DNA of 64,000 bases from positions 91,000,730 through 91,064,729 of the forward strand of contig NC_065880.2 in NCBI RefSeq assembly GCF_932274485.2, in the 5' to 3' direction. Positions 1 through 9,509 of this stretch are shown piece by piece (positions within the stretch are counted from its first letter, which is position 1; each line of letters opens with the position of its first letter). The notes beneath the pieces were generated by a model. It did not search any database, was not told the origin of the DNA, and was given only the letters and a program-made list of their open reading frames with translations. The DNA comes from Patella vulgata (lineage: Eukaryota > Mollusca > Gastropoda > Patellidae). The translations under genes were made by a program, and so were the position numbers.

Positions 1-795
1 TGTTCCACGCAGCCCAATATTAGCCGGCAGCATTGGGAGGGACCGATACCCCCCTTTCCCCACAATCACATATAAATATTGGTTTTTTTTAATCGGATAT
101 GATCTTGTTCCTCATTCAAAATTATGGGTGACCTTGAGATGAACCCATGACCTTATTCACTTCAATTCTCCGAGATGTAGCTGAGCAATAAAACACTTGT
201 GATTGACGCACTATCAGGTTAGGTGTTGGATAAACATTGATTGATAGAAATAACAAGTACGGATTAAAGTACTTTTTACATATAATCAATGGAAAAGACA
301 TTTTAGCAGAACATTTAATATTGGCAGCAATGCCTTTCCATATTCTCGAACAAAAATTTCAAAATACAAATCTTGCAAAACTTCGAACTAAGAATGAAGA
401 ACACTGAATAACGAGCTGGTTGGTTTTCCATACGATCATCAATAACAAGTTTATTAACATGCCGTGTGAGTGTTAAAACTACATGAACATATGATTTTGA
501 TATTATCAACTAATTATTACCAATCAATAAACTTATTATAATTTGTCATTCAGTATAACACGACGTCTAGAGATAAATAATATTGGACCATCATATCAAC
601 AACACCCACGATAATAACCAATCTACGCTACATCACCCAACCCTCATAACCTCGCTCAGATTAAAGTAATTTGAATGAACCCTTCCATATATTCATTTTT
701 CATTATCTAGTTGTGAACTTTTATAGCGATAACTATCAGCTCTTTATGCACATCTTAATTACATAATGTATAAATTACATAATGTATCTTAAATT
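1..795. other. Non-coding sequence, start of duplicated unit
   Basis: No gene is visible. The stretch 190-250 recurs at about 25565-25630 upstream of the decayed EF-hand locus, 285-345 recurs inverted at about 28140-28205, and 608-775 recurs directly at about 2797-2960. It therefore belongs to the sequence shared by the EF-hand gene neighbourhoods. Confidence 0.6.
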
Positions 796-798
796 AGG

Positions 799-1097
799 GA
801 GCCACGGTGTGGCTAGGTGGTTCAAACGCTGGCTCGCTAGCCTGGGGGTCGGGTGTTCGATCCCTGCATTGGCCGAGAAAGTTCATCAGGATTTTCCGAC
901 GTGGTTTCCCCTTGTCAGTGGTGCAGAACAGAGGGTCTGACAAGGACAGCTGTCTAGTCCTTTGGATGAGACGAAAAACCGAGGTCCCGTGTATATATTG
1001 GAATGCACGTAAAAGATCACCTGGCAGTTGGAATTCGATATAAGAGTAGGCGATAGTGCCGCTGCCCGGGCAAAATTTTCCTCATAGCACACTATCG
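799..1097 (+). mobile_element. SINE family A, plus strand, 3' truncated
   Basis: Starts with a tRNA-like head: A-box-like GTGGCTAGGTGG and B-box-like GTGTTCGATCCC. The family core follows (CCGAGAAAGTTCATC, ACGTAAAAGATC, GCCCGGGCAAAATTT). The homologous copy is at 14015-14290. Confidence 0.85.
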
Positions 1098-1273
1098 AAG
1101 CCTATAAGTACCATTCATAATTTCTACTTTTCGCCTCTTCAAAACACGAAAGTCGAAAAGTCGAAAAGTCGAAGGGGGTGTAACGTCCACTCGACACAAA
1201 CTAAGAGTTATTCAGTGACTAACATGGTGTAATTTTATTTTAAAAATTGGCGATGAGAGAGAGAGAAAGAGAA

Positions 1274-1601
1274 ATTAAATGAAATTGGGGTTTAACGTCC
1301 TACTGTTCTGATCCGAACTGGGCTAATGAGGACGGGCATACGCCATACAGTGTGCTATAAGGGAAATTTTGTCGGGACAGCGGTACTACGGCCTACTCTT
1401 ATATCGAATCCCAACTGTCAAGAGACCTTTTACGTGCACGCCAATTTTTGTGGTCCCATCCGAACACTAGATAGTTGTCCTTGTCAGCCCCCCCCCCACC
1501 ACGGTACTGCATCACTGACAAGGGGGTACCCGTCGGAAAATCTGGATGAACTTCCTCGGCCAATGCAGGGATCTAACACCCGACCTCCATGCTGGTTTAA
1601 C
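1274..1601 (-). mobile_element. SINE family A, minus strand
   Basis: Reads as the reverse of the family: tail, GGGTTTAACGTCC, the core, then CGGCCAATGCAGGGATC (reverse of the B box). Its outer end is where copy 1 and copy 2 part company. Confidence 0.8.
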
Positions 1602-1830
1602 ATCCACTCGTTGCAAACTAAATCATTTCAATAATTCGTTTGCACGTAGGGGTCTTTAGCAGTGGATAGAAACTGGGGTATCCGGAGAAAACCCACAAGG
1701 TTGGACAAGCGACCCTACTCACTTAATTGTCATGTTTAAGCGGGGATTCGAAACCACACCACTTGAATCAATGTCAAACCTTGTGATTTCACGCGCACGT
1801 GTTAAACCACTAGACCACCCAATCCCCATG
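1602..1830 (-). mobile_element. SINE family B, minus strand
   Basis: Contains the family signature TTAACRTCCACTCG, GTAGGGGTCTTTAGCAGTGG, GAGAAAACCCAC and a reversed tRNA-like head ending in GACCACCCAATCCCC. It abuts the preceding SINE A. Confidence 0.8.
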
Positions 1831-1876
1831 TAAGACGGATTTTGTAAGTTGTTGTATATTGTATATACCGGTATAC

Positions 1877-2510
1877 AGTGTGTTAATTTCCTAATTTCCT
1901 ATTTTCGAGTTGCATTTTAGCTTGGTATGCGTGTTGGCGCCTTCTTACTGACATCAATAAATACAAAAATATGACTAAGTCGAAAGTCGACAAGACGGTA
2001 TACAAGCCAAAATGCAAGTCGAAAATAAGAAATTAGGAAAAAACGAGGGGCGCTATTATCGCGGTGTGTTATTTCTTAATTTCCTATTTTCGAGTTGATT
2101 TTGGATTGTATAGCGTGTTGGCGCCTTCTTACTGACATCAATAAATACAAAAATATGACTAAGTCGAAAGTCGACAAGACGGTATACAAGCCAAAATGCA
2201 AGTCGAAAATAAGAAATTAGGAAAAAACGAGGGGCGCTATTATCGCGGTGTGTTATTTCTTAATTTCCTATTTTCGAGTTGATTTTGGATTGTATAGCGT
2301 GTTGGCGCCTTCTTACTGACATCAATAAATACAAAAATATGACTAAGTCGAAAGTCGACAAGACGGTATACAAGCCAAAATGCAAGTCGAAAATAAGAAA
2401 TTAGGAAAAAACGAGGAGCGCTATCATCGCTGTGTGTTATTTCTTAATTTCCTATTTTCGAGTTGATTTTGGCTTGTATACCGTCTTTCTCGCCTCACAT
2501 TTTGTCGTAA
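1877..2510. repeat. 184-bp tandem satellite whose units are hairpins
   Basis: Equivalent points (CGCGGTGTGTTATT) lie at 2060, 2244 and 2428, so the period is 184 bp, with about three units plus an older first one. Each unit begins with AATTTCCTATTTTCGAGTTG and ends with its near inverse CAAGTCGAAAATAAGAAATT, so each can fold on itself. The block lies between longer inverted arms at about 1092-1160 and 2507-2580 (AATTTCTACTTTTCGCCTCTTC and inverse). It is absent from copy 2. Confidence 0.85.
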
Positions 2511-2577
2511 CTTCTACTTTTCGACTTTAGCGTTCTGAAGAGGCGAAAAGTAGAAATTATGAATGGTAGTTATAGGC

Positions 2578-2664
2578 TTCCATACTGTATGGCGTATGCC
2601 CATCTCCATTAGCCCAGTGAGCAGAACAGTAGGACGTTAAACCCCATTTCATTTCATTTCATTT
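2578..2664 (+). mobile_element. SINE family A tail fragment
   Basis: Holds only the 3' part: CTGTATGGCGTATGCCC, TTAGCCCAG, GGACGTTAAACCCC and an ATTTC tail. Confidence 0.75.
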
Positions 2665-3300
2665 ATAAAATTAACATGACAAGCGCCCAATCTACTCTCT
2701 AGAGCATCGAATGGCTGATATTGATTTCAATGGATTTAGATAGCCTGATGAAATGGATAATCGCGACTTAGTCTCGTTTGTCCATTATCGTTGCTACGAT
2801 AATAACCAATCTACGCTACATCACCCAACCCTCATAACGTCGCACAGAATTAAGTAATTTGAATGAATCCTTCCATATATTCATTATTCCATTATCTGTT
2901 TGTGAACTATGATAGCAAGAACTGTCCGTTCTTTATCTAAATCTTACATAATGTATCTTTAACAAAATAGAAACAACATTGTCTGTAACCAAGGCTACTT
3001 CATCTTAGTCATCAAACATTTCATTTTAAACTAACATCTGATTTTAATTTTAAGTTAAGGCCATTTCAAACCACACAGGTGACATCTTTCTACTTTTCAA
3101 AAACACAAGACAATTTATAAGGAAAACAATCACTGGTTTATACACATATAGCACGACGTTTCGACAGGTATTATCTTACTGTCTTGATAACACATTCTGA
3201 TTGTTTTGTCACATCATGGCAATTATACGATAATATTTTAACACCAGTCCAGGATCTCCCCCCAAAAGTTGTTAAAATGTTTCATGACTGATGTTGTTGA
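2665..3300. other. Non-coding, repeat-derived
   Basis: 2797-2960 repeats 608-775 of the same unit. 3125-3200 carries GCACGACGTTTCGACAGG with TCTTGATAAC, a motif also found at 47735-47800 and 49310-49365. No gene is seen. Confidence 0.5.
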
Positions 3301-3574
3301 TCAACACAAGGTCAACAATTCATCAGGGTGTAAATATTAATTACAATTAATAATGACAGTTATCACCTGTTAATATATAAATACACAGAGTGCTGTACCT
3401 GTTCACTCATCGTTCAGACGTTACTAATACTATTAAGGTATACATCGCACAGGTAAACTATTTTTTATTATATTTTAAACAGTCGCTGTACGGGCACGAT
3501 TCCCACATAGCACAGTGCATGGTCTATGCCCGGTTGCACAGACGCCGCTGCCCGGGCACATTTCCTCCAATAGC

Positions 3575-3805
3575 ATGCTGTATGACGTAATCCCTGTGGA
3601 TGTTATGCTGTATGACGTAATCCCTGTGGATGTTATGCTGTATGACGTAATCCATGTGGATGTTATACTATATGACGTAATCCATGTGGATGTTATACTG
3701 TATGACGTAATCCATGTGGATGTTATACTATATGACGTAATCCCTGTGGATGTTATACTGTATGACGTAATCCCTGTGGATGTTATGCTGCATGAGTTAT
3801 TCTAG
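3575..3805. repeat. 30-bp minisatellite, about 7.5 units
   Basis: The unit is TGCTGTATGACGTAATCCCTGTGGATGTTA with few changes. It follows ATAGCATGCTGTATG, which resembles the SINE A segment ATAGCACACTGTATGGCGTATG, so the array probably grew from a SINE end. Because 30 is a multiple of three it opens a repetitive reading frame, which I do not regard as a gene. Confidence 0.9.
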
Positions 3806-3904
3806 TGGTGACATTAAATAAACTTGTATCATGAGTTGTTTCTAGATTTTATAAAATTATTTACAACCCCATCTCTTGTTTTCAACCAAGAAATCTGTTG
3901 TCCC

Positions 3905-4235
3905 GAAATACGATTACAGGTGATAGAAAGGGTGGGTCTGTAATAGAAATACCAGCTTTCCCCACCATTACGGGTGATAGAAAGGGTAGGTCTGTGATAG
4001 AAATACTACCTTACCCCATCATTACAGGTGATAGAAAGGGTGGTTCTCCAATAGAAATACCACCTTACCCCATCATTACAGGTGATAGAAAGGGTATACA
4101 GGTGATAGAAAGGGTATACAGGTGATAGAAAGGGTAGGTCTTCAATAGAGATACTATTAAACAACAAACTCAACTGTCCATCATTACAGGTGATAGAAAG
4201 GGTATACAGGTGATAGAAAGGGTAGGTCTTCAAGA
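3905..4235. repeat. Minisatellite at the last-exon acceptor of copy A
   Basis: Repeats built on ATTACAGGTGATAGAAAGGGT, about nine partial units of uneven length. The last unit runs straight into the last-exon relic, so the array appears to be an expansion of the splice acceptor (TTACAG) and first bases of that exon. Confidence 0.8.
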
Positions 4236-4410
4236 AGAATTTGAGGCATTTCATTTAACTCTTGAAGCAATTTCCACTGATTAAATAAACCTTGTTTATA
4301 CGATACAGGTAAATATGTTTCAATGATTACAGGTAGGGTGTTTACACAGGAACTTGAAGGGATTAAAATAAAACTTCAAAATACTCACTAGTTCTAACAC
4401 TACCCATCGC

Positions 4411-4586
4411 TATTAATGTGTGTACACATTGGCGTGCACGTAAAAGATCCCTTGGCTGCTGGAATTCGATATGTGTGGGCCGCTTTCCGGGCGAAATTGT
4501 CCCTCATAGCACACTGTATGGCGTATGCCCGTCTTCATTAGACCAGAACAATAGGACGTTAAACCCCATTTCATTTCATTTCTTTC
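4411..4586 (+). mobile_element. SINE family A, 5' truncated, plus strand
   Basis: Core from GTGTACACATTGGCGTGCACG to an ATTTC tail. The homologous end in copy 2 is at 14525-14605, where it is joined to the inverted SINE of 1274. Confidence 0.8.
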
Positions 4587-4949
4587 TAACGGTAAGAAAA
4601 TCATAGACTATGTTTCCTCATTGATATGTGTTGAAATGTTTGTAATTTAAATGTGAAGAAGAGTATGGTGTATACCAATGGGAGTACGTTAAAGATCCCC
4701 TGGCAGTTGGAAATCGAAAGTAGGATGTAGCAGTTTACCCATCTTCATTATCCCGGTTAATGCCCAAAAGTATCCTATTTGATCATTAAATTTTATGGTT
4801 TTATTTCAGATGTTAACAACTTTCTTTCATATTAAATACATTTTTTTCAATCTGAATGATTTTAGTTATTCTATGTCCGACTCAGTTATGCCTGAGTTAC
4901 CGATAAGGTGAACTCAGAACATGGGAGACCAAGTTTCTTGGATTGGTTT

Positions 4950-5525
4950 AACTGAAATGAAATGGGGTTTAACGTCCTACTGTTCTGCACCGATTGGGCC
5001 AATGAAGACGGACGTACGCCATACAGATTGCCATGGGAATGGGGGGGGGGGCAATCTCATATGGAGGGTGGGGGAGGGCTGAGACTATCTGCCCAAAGAT
5101 TTTCTTTGTCACCCAAATTTTCAGAATGAATCAAACATGAACTAAAGCGGATTTTCCACAAAGCTGTGCTTGTTGTTTATTTTCAATTAATTACACAATT
5201 TTACACAACAATATAAATTTACAATATGCTAAGCAAAATGAAATTGATGTTCCCCATTCTCTGATGTATGTGTCCGATAAAAGGAAATACATTGCCCAAA
5301 AAATGGACGGTTCATAGAATCTGAAGCGCCCCCCCCCCTCCCCACTCCGGCTCCTACGACTGTGAATTGTGCTATCAGGGAAATTTGCCCCAGACAACGG
5401 TGCTACGGTCTACTTTTATATCGAATTCCAACTGCCAAGGAACCTTTTGGTGTGCACGGGACCAGTGTTTTTTGTACCATCCGAACGAGTAAACATTGTC
5501 CCTTGCCGTACCCTCTGTCCATAAC
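4950..5525 (-). mobile_element. SINE family A split by another repeat
   Basis: The tail half is at 4950-5035 (GGGTTTAACGTCC, ACGCCATACAG). The other half resumes at about 5365-5525 (AGGGAAATTTGCCCC, CCATCCGAACGAGTAAACA). The 5036-5360 insert has poly-G near its left end and CCCCTCCCCACTCCGGCTCC near its right end; its family is unknown. The same arrangement is in copy 2 at 15010-15580. Confidence 0.7.
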
Positions 5526-6390
5526 TCGTATCAAATAAGATTATATTGTATACATATAAAGTATTTATTTTAAATGCTTACAACCAATTGGTGACTATTC
5601 TCTTGATTAAATATAATTAGCTATATACAATGGTATATTAAACCCTGTGCTTTCTGTAATTAGAATAGCAGAGATTGTTGGAGAGACACTTGGAACAGAA
5701 GAGAGGTGAGACCGGCGTATGGACTCACCCGAATTCAGTGGCTGCGCCTGGCAGAAGGACAGAATGCTTGTCTTAATGTACCGTGTTAATGTTATCGTTT
5801 ATTTTCCTGATGTAGTTTAGTTCCTGTTAAATTTATGTAGCCACCACCATCTGATCACAACTCCCACCCTGAAGAACAAAGTCAGCTTTTACTATGAAAC
5901 ATCATCATTATTTACAGATGAAAATGTTGTAATGAGAGATATGAGACAATCATCGTGAGCGTGAGAGAGGACAGACGATTGACAATGTGGCAAGAGGTGT
6001 ATAGATCACAGATTTATATGCTTTTCATGAAAATATAGCACATAGGATTTTTGGTGGTTTTTGGTAGATTTGTGTGTACCTTTGTGACATCCTAAAAATT
6101 TAGGAAAGTCTCAAATTTTGAGGATAAAGTTCAACATGGTTTTCATAGATGTCCGGTGCTCTCTTGAGCTATTTTCGGGGATTTCCTTACCTCAGAAACA
6201 TGCTGGCCATAATCCATATTTATAAAGGGGCATAACTCTTTACTGCTTTATCATAATATAGCCAGTTATTATTTTTTGGGAGATTATATCATTTGAAGAT
6301 ATACCCAGTGGTGTTAAGAAGTTCCAATTTCGGGGAATCCGCTACCCCAAAACCCAAATGTACGTATATTCGTAACTCTGCACTACTAGT
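5526..6390. other. Non-coding sequence shared with the copy B locus
   Basis: No gene is seen. 5870-5930 (GAAGAACAAAGTCAGC, ATGAAACATCATCATTATT) recurs at about 27806-27850 downstream of the decayed EF-hand locus B, so this is part of the ancestral gene-cluster unit. Confidence 0.5.
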
Positions 6391-6600
6391 TTGTGTCGAG
6401 TGGACGTTAAACCCCATTTCTCCTCCTCTCTCTCACAATTATCCTGTTTCCTCCCACTGCTAAAGACCTACGCGCAAGCGAATTATTGAAATAAAATTAA
6501 ACCATAATTATGATAGTCCCGAAATGACCGGGTTTGTGTCGAGTGGACGTTACCCACCCCCCTCTCTCTCTCTCTCTCTCTCTCTCCCTCTCTATTTATG
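6391..6600 (+). mobile_element. SINE family B remnants with CT tail
   Basis: Two stacked tails (TTTGTGTCGAGTGGACGTTA) surround a core CTGTTTCCTCCCACTGCTAAAGACC. The last tail runs into a (CT)n stretch. Equivalent in copy 2: 16838-17045. Confidence 0.8.
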
Positions 6601-6800
6601 AAAAGGAATAAAATATACACCTGAAAAATATTTCCTGTTTAGCGTAAATAAAATAGTAAAAATGAGTAAAAGTTGGCACCAATTCTTCCCGGATAAGTTT
6701 GTATTACTACGTCTGATGTAACCAACGCGCACGCTGTCCAGACCGTAACATCATACGTGAACCTATAATGCACGTGAACTTAAAGGCCAGTCATATATAA

Positions 6801-6910
6801 CTCTAGATGTGTGTGTGTGTGGGTGTGTGTGTGGGTGTGTGGGTGTGTGTGTGTTTTTAAGCGGTGGTGGCGGCTGTGGTAGGCCAATGTGTGTGTGTGG
6901 GGGGGGGGTA
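6801..6910. repeat. GT-rich microsatellite, copy 1 only
   Basis: GTGTGTGG repeats ending in a G run. Copy 2 reads straight from CTCTAG to TATAGCGTGG at 17250, so the insert or expansion is specific to copy 1. Downstream to about 7390 no gene is visible; 7075-7310 differs completely from copy 2. Confidence 0.85.
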
Positions 6911-7394
6911 TAGCGTGGTAGCCAGAGAAATTCCACGAGCTTTTTATCCAACCCGTGACCTGCATAGTAGATATGAGACCCAAACAAGAGGTATTTTAAC
7001 AGCACAATTCATATATAAAGCCCATTACTTCAGAATCAACTCGAAAATCATGGGTAACGTCTAGTTGAAACTTGGGTAAGTAGCATCCAAAGTATTGCAA
7101 AATATTGTTTATCCCGTGTTAGCTATATTTGTTTTCATGTCATTCAGGCGATATTGACAAGAAAAGGCTCTAGTCGGTGTTCAGCAGGACTGTTTGTCAA
7201 TATTTCAATTATACAAAACCTTTTATTCCAATTTTTCAATGATGTACAGAATATGCGTATCTATAATATATCATTCCTTGTCGATCACCTTTTTTCTGTA
7301 CATTGGGCGATATTGATGAAAACAATAATAAACACGCCCTTGTTGGTGATTAACACGAGCCCATATGGATGATATCTTTATAAATTATGTAATT

Positions 7395-8345
7395 TTTGAT
7401 AGTAGTGGGGGAACCACGATGGTTCAGTGTGTCTTGCTAACCGAGAGGTTGGCCGAGAAAGTTCCTCGACGAAGTGGTTCAGGACGAAGGGGATGCACTT
7501 TCGCGACAAACACCGGAAACGTCTTACCCCCTCCTCGATTAGCTGTTTATGGAATGGAATGGGGTTTAACGTGCTACTGTTCTGTTCCGAACTGGGCTAA
7601 TGAAGACGAACATACGCCATACAGTGTGCTATGGGGGGAAATTTTGCCCGGACAGTGGCGCTATACCGAATTCCAACTGCCAAATGTGTACACGGGACCT
7701 CCATTTTTCATACCGTCCTTCACCACTGACAAGGGAAAACCAAGCCGGAAAATCCCGATAAACTTTTTCGACCAATGCAGGGATCAACCTCCAAGAAAAA
7801 TCGAACCTTCGACATCAAGGCTCACTAAACCACCGTGGCTCCCGTTTTAGAAATGAAATGTGATTTAGCATCCTACTTTTCTGCGTCAACCACGATGAGA
7901 GAAAGAAAGAGAGAGAGGGAGAGAGAGAGAGAGAGAGGGAGAGGGAGAGAGAGAGAGAGAGCGTGGGGTTTAACGTCCACTCTACACAAACCAGGTCATT
8001 TCGGGATGGTTCAATTTATTTCTATAATTCGCTTGTGCGTAGGGGTCTTTAGCCGTTTAAGGAAACCGGGGGACCTAAAGAACATCCACGGGGTTTTACA
8101 GGCCACCGAGGATTCGAATCCACGGTCCCTGACGTAATGACAGACCTTATGATACAACGCCGCACGCGCAAGCCATTCGACCATCACCCCCCCCCCCCCC
8201 CACGGTGAAAATGAAAATGGGTATACGGGCGAAAATTGTGCCCGGGCAGTGACAAGGGTTCTTTTACGTGCATTCTCGACTAGATAGTGTTGCTTGCCAG
8301 GCCCTCCGTCCTACATTGCAGAAAAGGGTTATCCAGGCTGGAAAA
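7395..8345 (-). mobile_element. Composite of SINE A and SINE B insertions
   Basis: SINE A reversed at about 7546-7846 (GGGTTTAACGTGC to CAATGCAGGGATC), SINE B reversed at about 7905-8200 with a GA microsatellite at its tail, then a further SINE A fragment to about 8345. The 161-codon frame at 7365-7850 runs through SINE sequence and is not a gene. The copy 2 equivalent is 18670-19600. Confidence 0.75.
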
Positions 8346-8502
8346 TCCCCGGGAACTGGACAACCCCTAGAAATGTTCCAGTCGACATAATATGCAAATA
8401 TAAAAATGTCGCTAAAAACTTCGAAAACATCACAAATTTAATTCCAAATTCAATTTGAAAGTTAATGATTTCTGTAATAGGAGAAATAATAACGATTAAA
8501 AG

Positions 8503-8546
8503 TGACGTCATACCTTTATTCTACGTATTATAATAGAATGACGTCA
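8503..8546. promoter_or_regulatory. Pair of CRE-type TGACGTCA sites
   Basis: Two perfect TGACGTCA palindromes, 8503-8510 and 8539-8546, lie 36 bp apart and about 105-150 bp before the start codon of the five-exon gene. CREB/ATF-type bZIP factors are known to bind this octamer. The pair is unchanged in copy 2. Regulation by such a factor is inference. Confidence 0.55.
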
Positions 8547-8651
8547 TAACAATTAGATTTACAGAGTATATCACTACTGGAAAGTCGCACATCGTATTTT
8601 CTACAAGAATATTTGCTATTTTCGCACGAATTTCATCGAATTGACCTTAAA

Positions 8652-9475
8652 ATGTCTTCATCAACTTCTATAAGGTAAGTGACAACAATATTCTGTCATT
8701 TTCTATGTTAGAATTTAGGATTATTTCAGATTTAGATCTATATATAATAAAATGTGGCCGTAACAAGAGATTTAGATTTAGATCTAAACCTCGAACTGGA
8801 TTATTTAATAAACCCAAAGTTATCGTGATAAAGATTGAATTAAGAAGAAATGAAATGGGATGTAATGCTTTACTGTTCCGTAACGTCGAAGACGGAAAAA
8901 TGAAATGGAATGGGGTTTAATGTCCTACTGTTCTGCTCCGACTCGGCTAATGAAGACGGGCATACACCATACAGTGTTCCATGATGGACATTTTGATCGG
9001 TCAGCGGTTTTACGGCCTACTCTTATTTCAAATTCCAACTCTTTTACGTGTACGCTAATGTGCCCCCCCCCCCCGTCCCGAACTGCACACATCGGTTCTC
9101 GGCCAACATGGAGAGCGAACCGGATACCTTCTGGCTAGCGAGCCAGCGTCTTTCCCGCTGTGGCACCACGTCCGGAAAATTAGAACAAAATAGACTCCGA
9201 AAACCTGCGATAATCGCTAGCGTGTGAAAAACAACTACTTTACTTTCCTTGGCCCAGTCGGGGCAGATTATTTGGACGTTAAACCCCATTTCATTGTCAA
9301 AATAATACAACAAAAGCTGATTATCAATTCATTTATTTTCTATAATCATGTTAAATTATGACATGAATTTTGTTCCAGAAATAAAATGGAGGATATTAAG
9401 ATATTGCAGGAAGAAATGAAAACTAGCAGGCCTGAAACTCGACCAAAAGGTTTGTTGAAATTATAATATGCTTAT

Positions 9476-9509
<34 letters not shown>

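Larger units (their letters stand above)
3300..4870 (+). pseudogene. Decayed copy A of the secreted EF-hand peptide gene
   Basis: The 5' part matches the intact gene at 32.7-35.0 kb: ATCACCTGTTAATATATAAATA (TATA box about 3374-3383), then a short leader exon ending CACAG at about 3452 with a GTAAAC donor. The 3' part at 4187-4264 matches its last exon: GAAGAATTTGAGGCATTTC versus GATCAAAATGAGTTTGAGG, then TAAATA(A/C)ACCTTGTTTATACG in both. A 3' exon-like block with ATTAAATA lies near 4790-4870. The exon for signal peptide and cationic peptide is missing; SINE fragments and two minisatellites occupy its place. It is a non-functional relic and is absent from copy 2. Confidence 0.75.

Noticed and set aside
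3515-3805. Repetitive frame encoding MLYDVIPVDV-type repeats
   Set aside because: The 30-bp minisatellite has no stop in this frame; there is no promoter or splice context, and the array looks SINE-derived.
7365-7850. 161-codon frame, also present in copy 2 at 18638-19123
   Set aside because: It reads across the reversed SINE A and its flanks. Conservation between copies reflects the recent duplication, not selection.
7835-8137. Frame with a long Arg-Glu run
   Set aside because: Translation of a GA microsatellite in a SINE B tail.
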